In this document: piece after piece, positions 61,357 through 64,000 of the stretch
Numbering within the stretch: position 1 is the first letter of the stretch
Layout: each line of letters begins with the position of its first letter
Origin: Erythrophleum ivorense
Taxonomy: Eukaryota > Streptophyta > Magnoliopsida > Fabales > Fabaceae
Direction: 5' to 3'
Length of the DNA: 64,000 bases
Assembly (NCBI GenBank): GCA_026724425.1
Contig: JAIUCV010000002.1
Location: 6,763,001-6,827,000 of the forward strand
Made by a program: the position numbers and the translations under genes
The notes under the pieces: generated by a model
The model's input: the letters and a program-made list of their open reading frames with translations, nothing else
What the model was told of the DNA's origin: nothing
Database searches by the model: none

Positions 61357-64000
61357 AGCAATATGTAGGAGACAAAAATGTATCTTACTTACAGAGGCAT
61401 CCTTAGTCTCACCAATTAGTGATTTGGAGGTGGCTTCCTCAGACTGGGTAAGATTTCCCAAATCACTTGAAAGACTAATACCAAACTTATACTTTGTATT
61501 GCTTGCTAATCAGCCATTAAGGTTTATGGAAACATGGAATGATACTGCTTCTTTTTCTGTCTAGTAAAGTAATTTTTTAGTTCTCCTATTTAGTCTGGAG
61601 AAATACCCAAAGCATTCAAAATATTTTCTAATCTACCATGAGGGTTAACACCAATGTTCCACAAATGTTTTCGTTCTACATTTATGGTTATTGTTGCATT
61701 TTTTTTTTTTGACTTCTTGTTACAATATTGTAATTGATATTTCGGTATTAGGTAATTCATATCCAAAACTAGCAGAGTAGAAGCAGGGAAGGGGACAATA
61801 CATTTTCACCTCATCTTATGGGAAAGTGGGATGTTGAACCCGTATTAGACATACATATGTTTTTGTTTCATACTACTTTTACAAGTCATGACTATTGGAA
61901 TTATGGTTGTCCATTAATCCTCATTATTTCATTTGACAGTTTTTAATATTTATTAACGTGGTTATTATTTGTTAATTTATGAAGGATTGAGGATTCAAAT
62001 TTCATTGATGGTGAATTACTCCTTTTGTCTGAAAAGTCTTCTTAAAAAGGAGTTCTGGCTTAGAGTGGCTTGTATTGTTCTTATATTGAAGTGTCCTTCA
62101 CACAGTTACTCATAGGAGAAAGTTTCTCGATTTTGCTTTGTTTTGCAGGCTTATACTCTTTTTGAAATTGGCTTTCAACTTGATTGTATTTAGCTATGGC
62201 TGGAGGTAGATGTCTACGTTTCCATTTACTGTCTTGTAAAGATGAATACATATGTTATTTTTCATACTTGTCTTACATTGACATGATTAACAGTTGAGCT
62301 CTGTTGCGTATGAAAATTTCAATTCATTATGGGCATTTTATTTGCAGCTCCTTTTTCCTTCCTTCTTGTAGAATTTGTGTAGGCCTACTGTATACTTGTA
62401 TAATATATATTGTGTAGTGAGGAGAGAAAAAGTTAGTGTCGTGTTTCGTATCAAATTGAAAAAAGAAATGAAATTGAAAAATTTTGAGTGATGTTTATTA
62501 TGTTTTTGTAACAATTATTTAAGAGTATTTATCTAATTTTTATTACCTTTTTAAAGTAAGAGTATAAGACCAATTTCTATTCATATAATTACATTTTTTT
62601 TCTTTCGTTTCAGTTCATTTCTATTCTTACTTTTTTATATATCAATGGATTCTAGCCATATAATAAATTCATGTTTGTATTTACTGAATGAATAAGATTT
62701 ATTATTATTATTATTTTACCTGCTTTATTTGCAGTTTCTTTCCTCAAAATCCATTTTAAAAAGTGCATTGGTTTAGGCTGCTCTCACATTTGTGGAAATT
62801 ACTCAATTTGACATATAAGTATTGGTGTTGACTGAAGAGGGGCAAATACTTATGAAACACTCAGAATACTGCCTGTCATAAAAACCTAAACACTTATACA
62901 AACACCATGAGATAATGGCAATCCTTGCGAGATTCATGTTTTGAACTTAATAGCTGCTACTAAAAAAATCCCTGGCAAAATACAACAGACTTACCTCTCT
63001 TTGGCGAGTGACAACACCACAAATGGTGAACATTAGTGTGAAAGTGATTATGAAATCCCACATGATAGCTTCAAGATTCAGTGGTTAAAGTGGAGCACCA
63101 AGTCATCGCCAATTTGAGGTTAGACATGTCATTGTGGCGCCCAGCGATTGGCACAAACACATAGGGTAATCATAGGAGAGTGAAAAAAAGAAACTAGTAA
63201 ACAGCGTTTAAGGCTAAACACCAGATGAGCCCTCACCCAAATTTGCTGATGGTAGCCAAGGCATCTGTCATCGCAAGATTACAAAGGACACCAGAGTCAA
63301 ACATTAACCAGGCCAATATGTAGCCACCCTCATTGCTGTAAAGATTGGAAACAGACTAATTCAACCATGAATGCTATATAGATGAGGATTGGATGTCGTA
63401 ACTACAAGCGGCAATTATGGGTCTCATCTTTTGTAATCTAAGTTCAATGCTTGAAGTTATTAACGAGAATTTCAACTGTGAAATTGGGGAATTCTGCTAT
63501 AATGGTTATATCGGGCAAGATTAGATAGTTTTTAGTAGAATTTGAAAAGGAAAAAAAAATAGTGTTTGAAATCCTTGGCCGGCAATTTTTCATGTTAATT
63601 GGCGAACTAAAACATTTTATAGGGCCTGCTAATAACCAAATTGGGAAAAAAATATTACTCGTACTGCGTGCTTTGCTTTTTGAAGATATACCGAAAACAT
63701 ATAAATGGACATAAATATTTTTTTTCCATTTTTTTTGTTTTACATCACCTTCGCCCCACTTATTTTTACGTAGCTATTAGTTCCATACTGGACTTACATA
63801 ACTGTGCAAGGGTGGATTAATTATAAATAATGCTGGGTTGAGTAAAGTAAAAAATGAAGTGCAAATACTAGTGGTTGGTGGAAGTATAGCGACAGAGGCC
63901 TTTGCTTTCAACAAAAATGTTAAAATAGGTTAACTTGACCCGTCATGGCTAACCATAGTCAGGTCATTTAACAAAGAAACAAAGAATGGACAACGATTTC
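61357..64000. other. No clear gene; possible exons of the interrupted gene
   Basis: 61357-61447 and about 62150-62210 may be exons of the gene split by the copia insertion (see that entry). The remainder is AT-rich with a (ATT)n run at about 62700-62715 and no recognisable frame. Around 63120-63330 the sequence is somewhat GC-richer but shows no domain. No RNA gene seen. Confidence 0.45.

Noticed and set aside
1..64000. CRISPR arrays, bacterial operons, phage or prophage, rRNA, tRNA and known plant microRNA precursors
   Set aside because: None found on reading both strands; the repeats present are microsatellites, LTRs, inverted ends or simple duplications.

Overview
The window is nuclear DNA of a flowering plant, most likely a woody eudicot. 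The evidence is intron-rich genes with plant-only families (R2R3-MYB, a CFL1-like WW/EAR protein, a BTL-type mitochondrial carrier, a DTM1-like membrane protein), plant TATA boxes, AT-rich intergenic DNA, and plant transposon families (copia, a long-LTR element, FAR1-type MULE, hAT, MITEs). The species cannot be named from the sequence. There is no bacterial gene organisation, CRISPR array or operon. I saw no rRNA, no tRNA and no known microRNA.

Layout. 1-5958: intergenic. 6045-6808 (+): CFL1-like gene. 7877-10468: a 2.6 kb solo LTR with an exact 5-bp target duplication. 11130-11518 (+): a two-exon gene for a 95-aa coiled-coil and membrane-anchor protein of unknown function. 12809-20593: an old LTR element with ~2 kb LTRs and only a gag remnant. 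21135-23370 (-): ruined hAT transposase. 24310-24699: MITE. 25926-26569: a ~300-bp tandem duplication. 28705-32698 (+): BTL3-like mitochondrial carrier, four exons. 34863-39075 (+): TMEM135/Tim17-family membrane protein, eight exons, followed 55 bp later by a MITE. 40435-40775 (-): TRM112 pseudogene. About 40836-46880: decayed MULE with a FAR1-type transposase and coiled-coil exon fragments. 47785-48820 (-): DTM1-like gene, two exons. 54762-56022 (+): R2R3-MYB of the MYB39/53/92/93 type, three exons. 58774-61351 (-): internally deleted copia element inside a gene-like sequence. 61352-64000: no clear gene.

The six intact genes are not a functional cluster. BTL3-like and TMEM135-like are adjacent and co-oriented, and both are organelle-membrane proteins. 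CFL1-like and the MYB both belong to families linked to surface-lipid barriers (cuticle and suberin), but they lie 48 kb apart and this is probably chance. Both long genes appear to use a GC-AG intron. Exon joins were chosen by frame, splice signals and family knowledge, without transcript data. I found no convincing new multi-gene system. The most useful new items are the small two-exon membrane-protein gene, the DTM1-like second exon, the TRM112 pseudogene beside a MULE, and the nested copia insertion.
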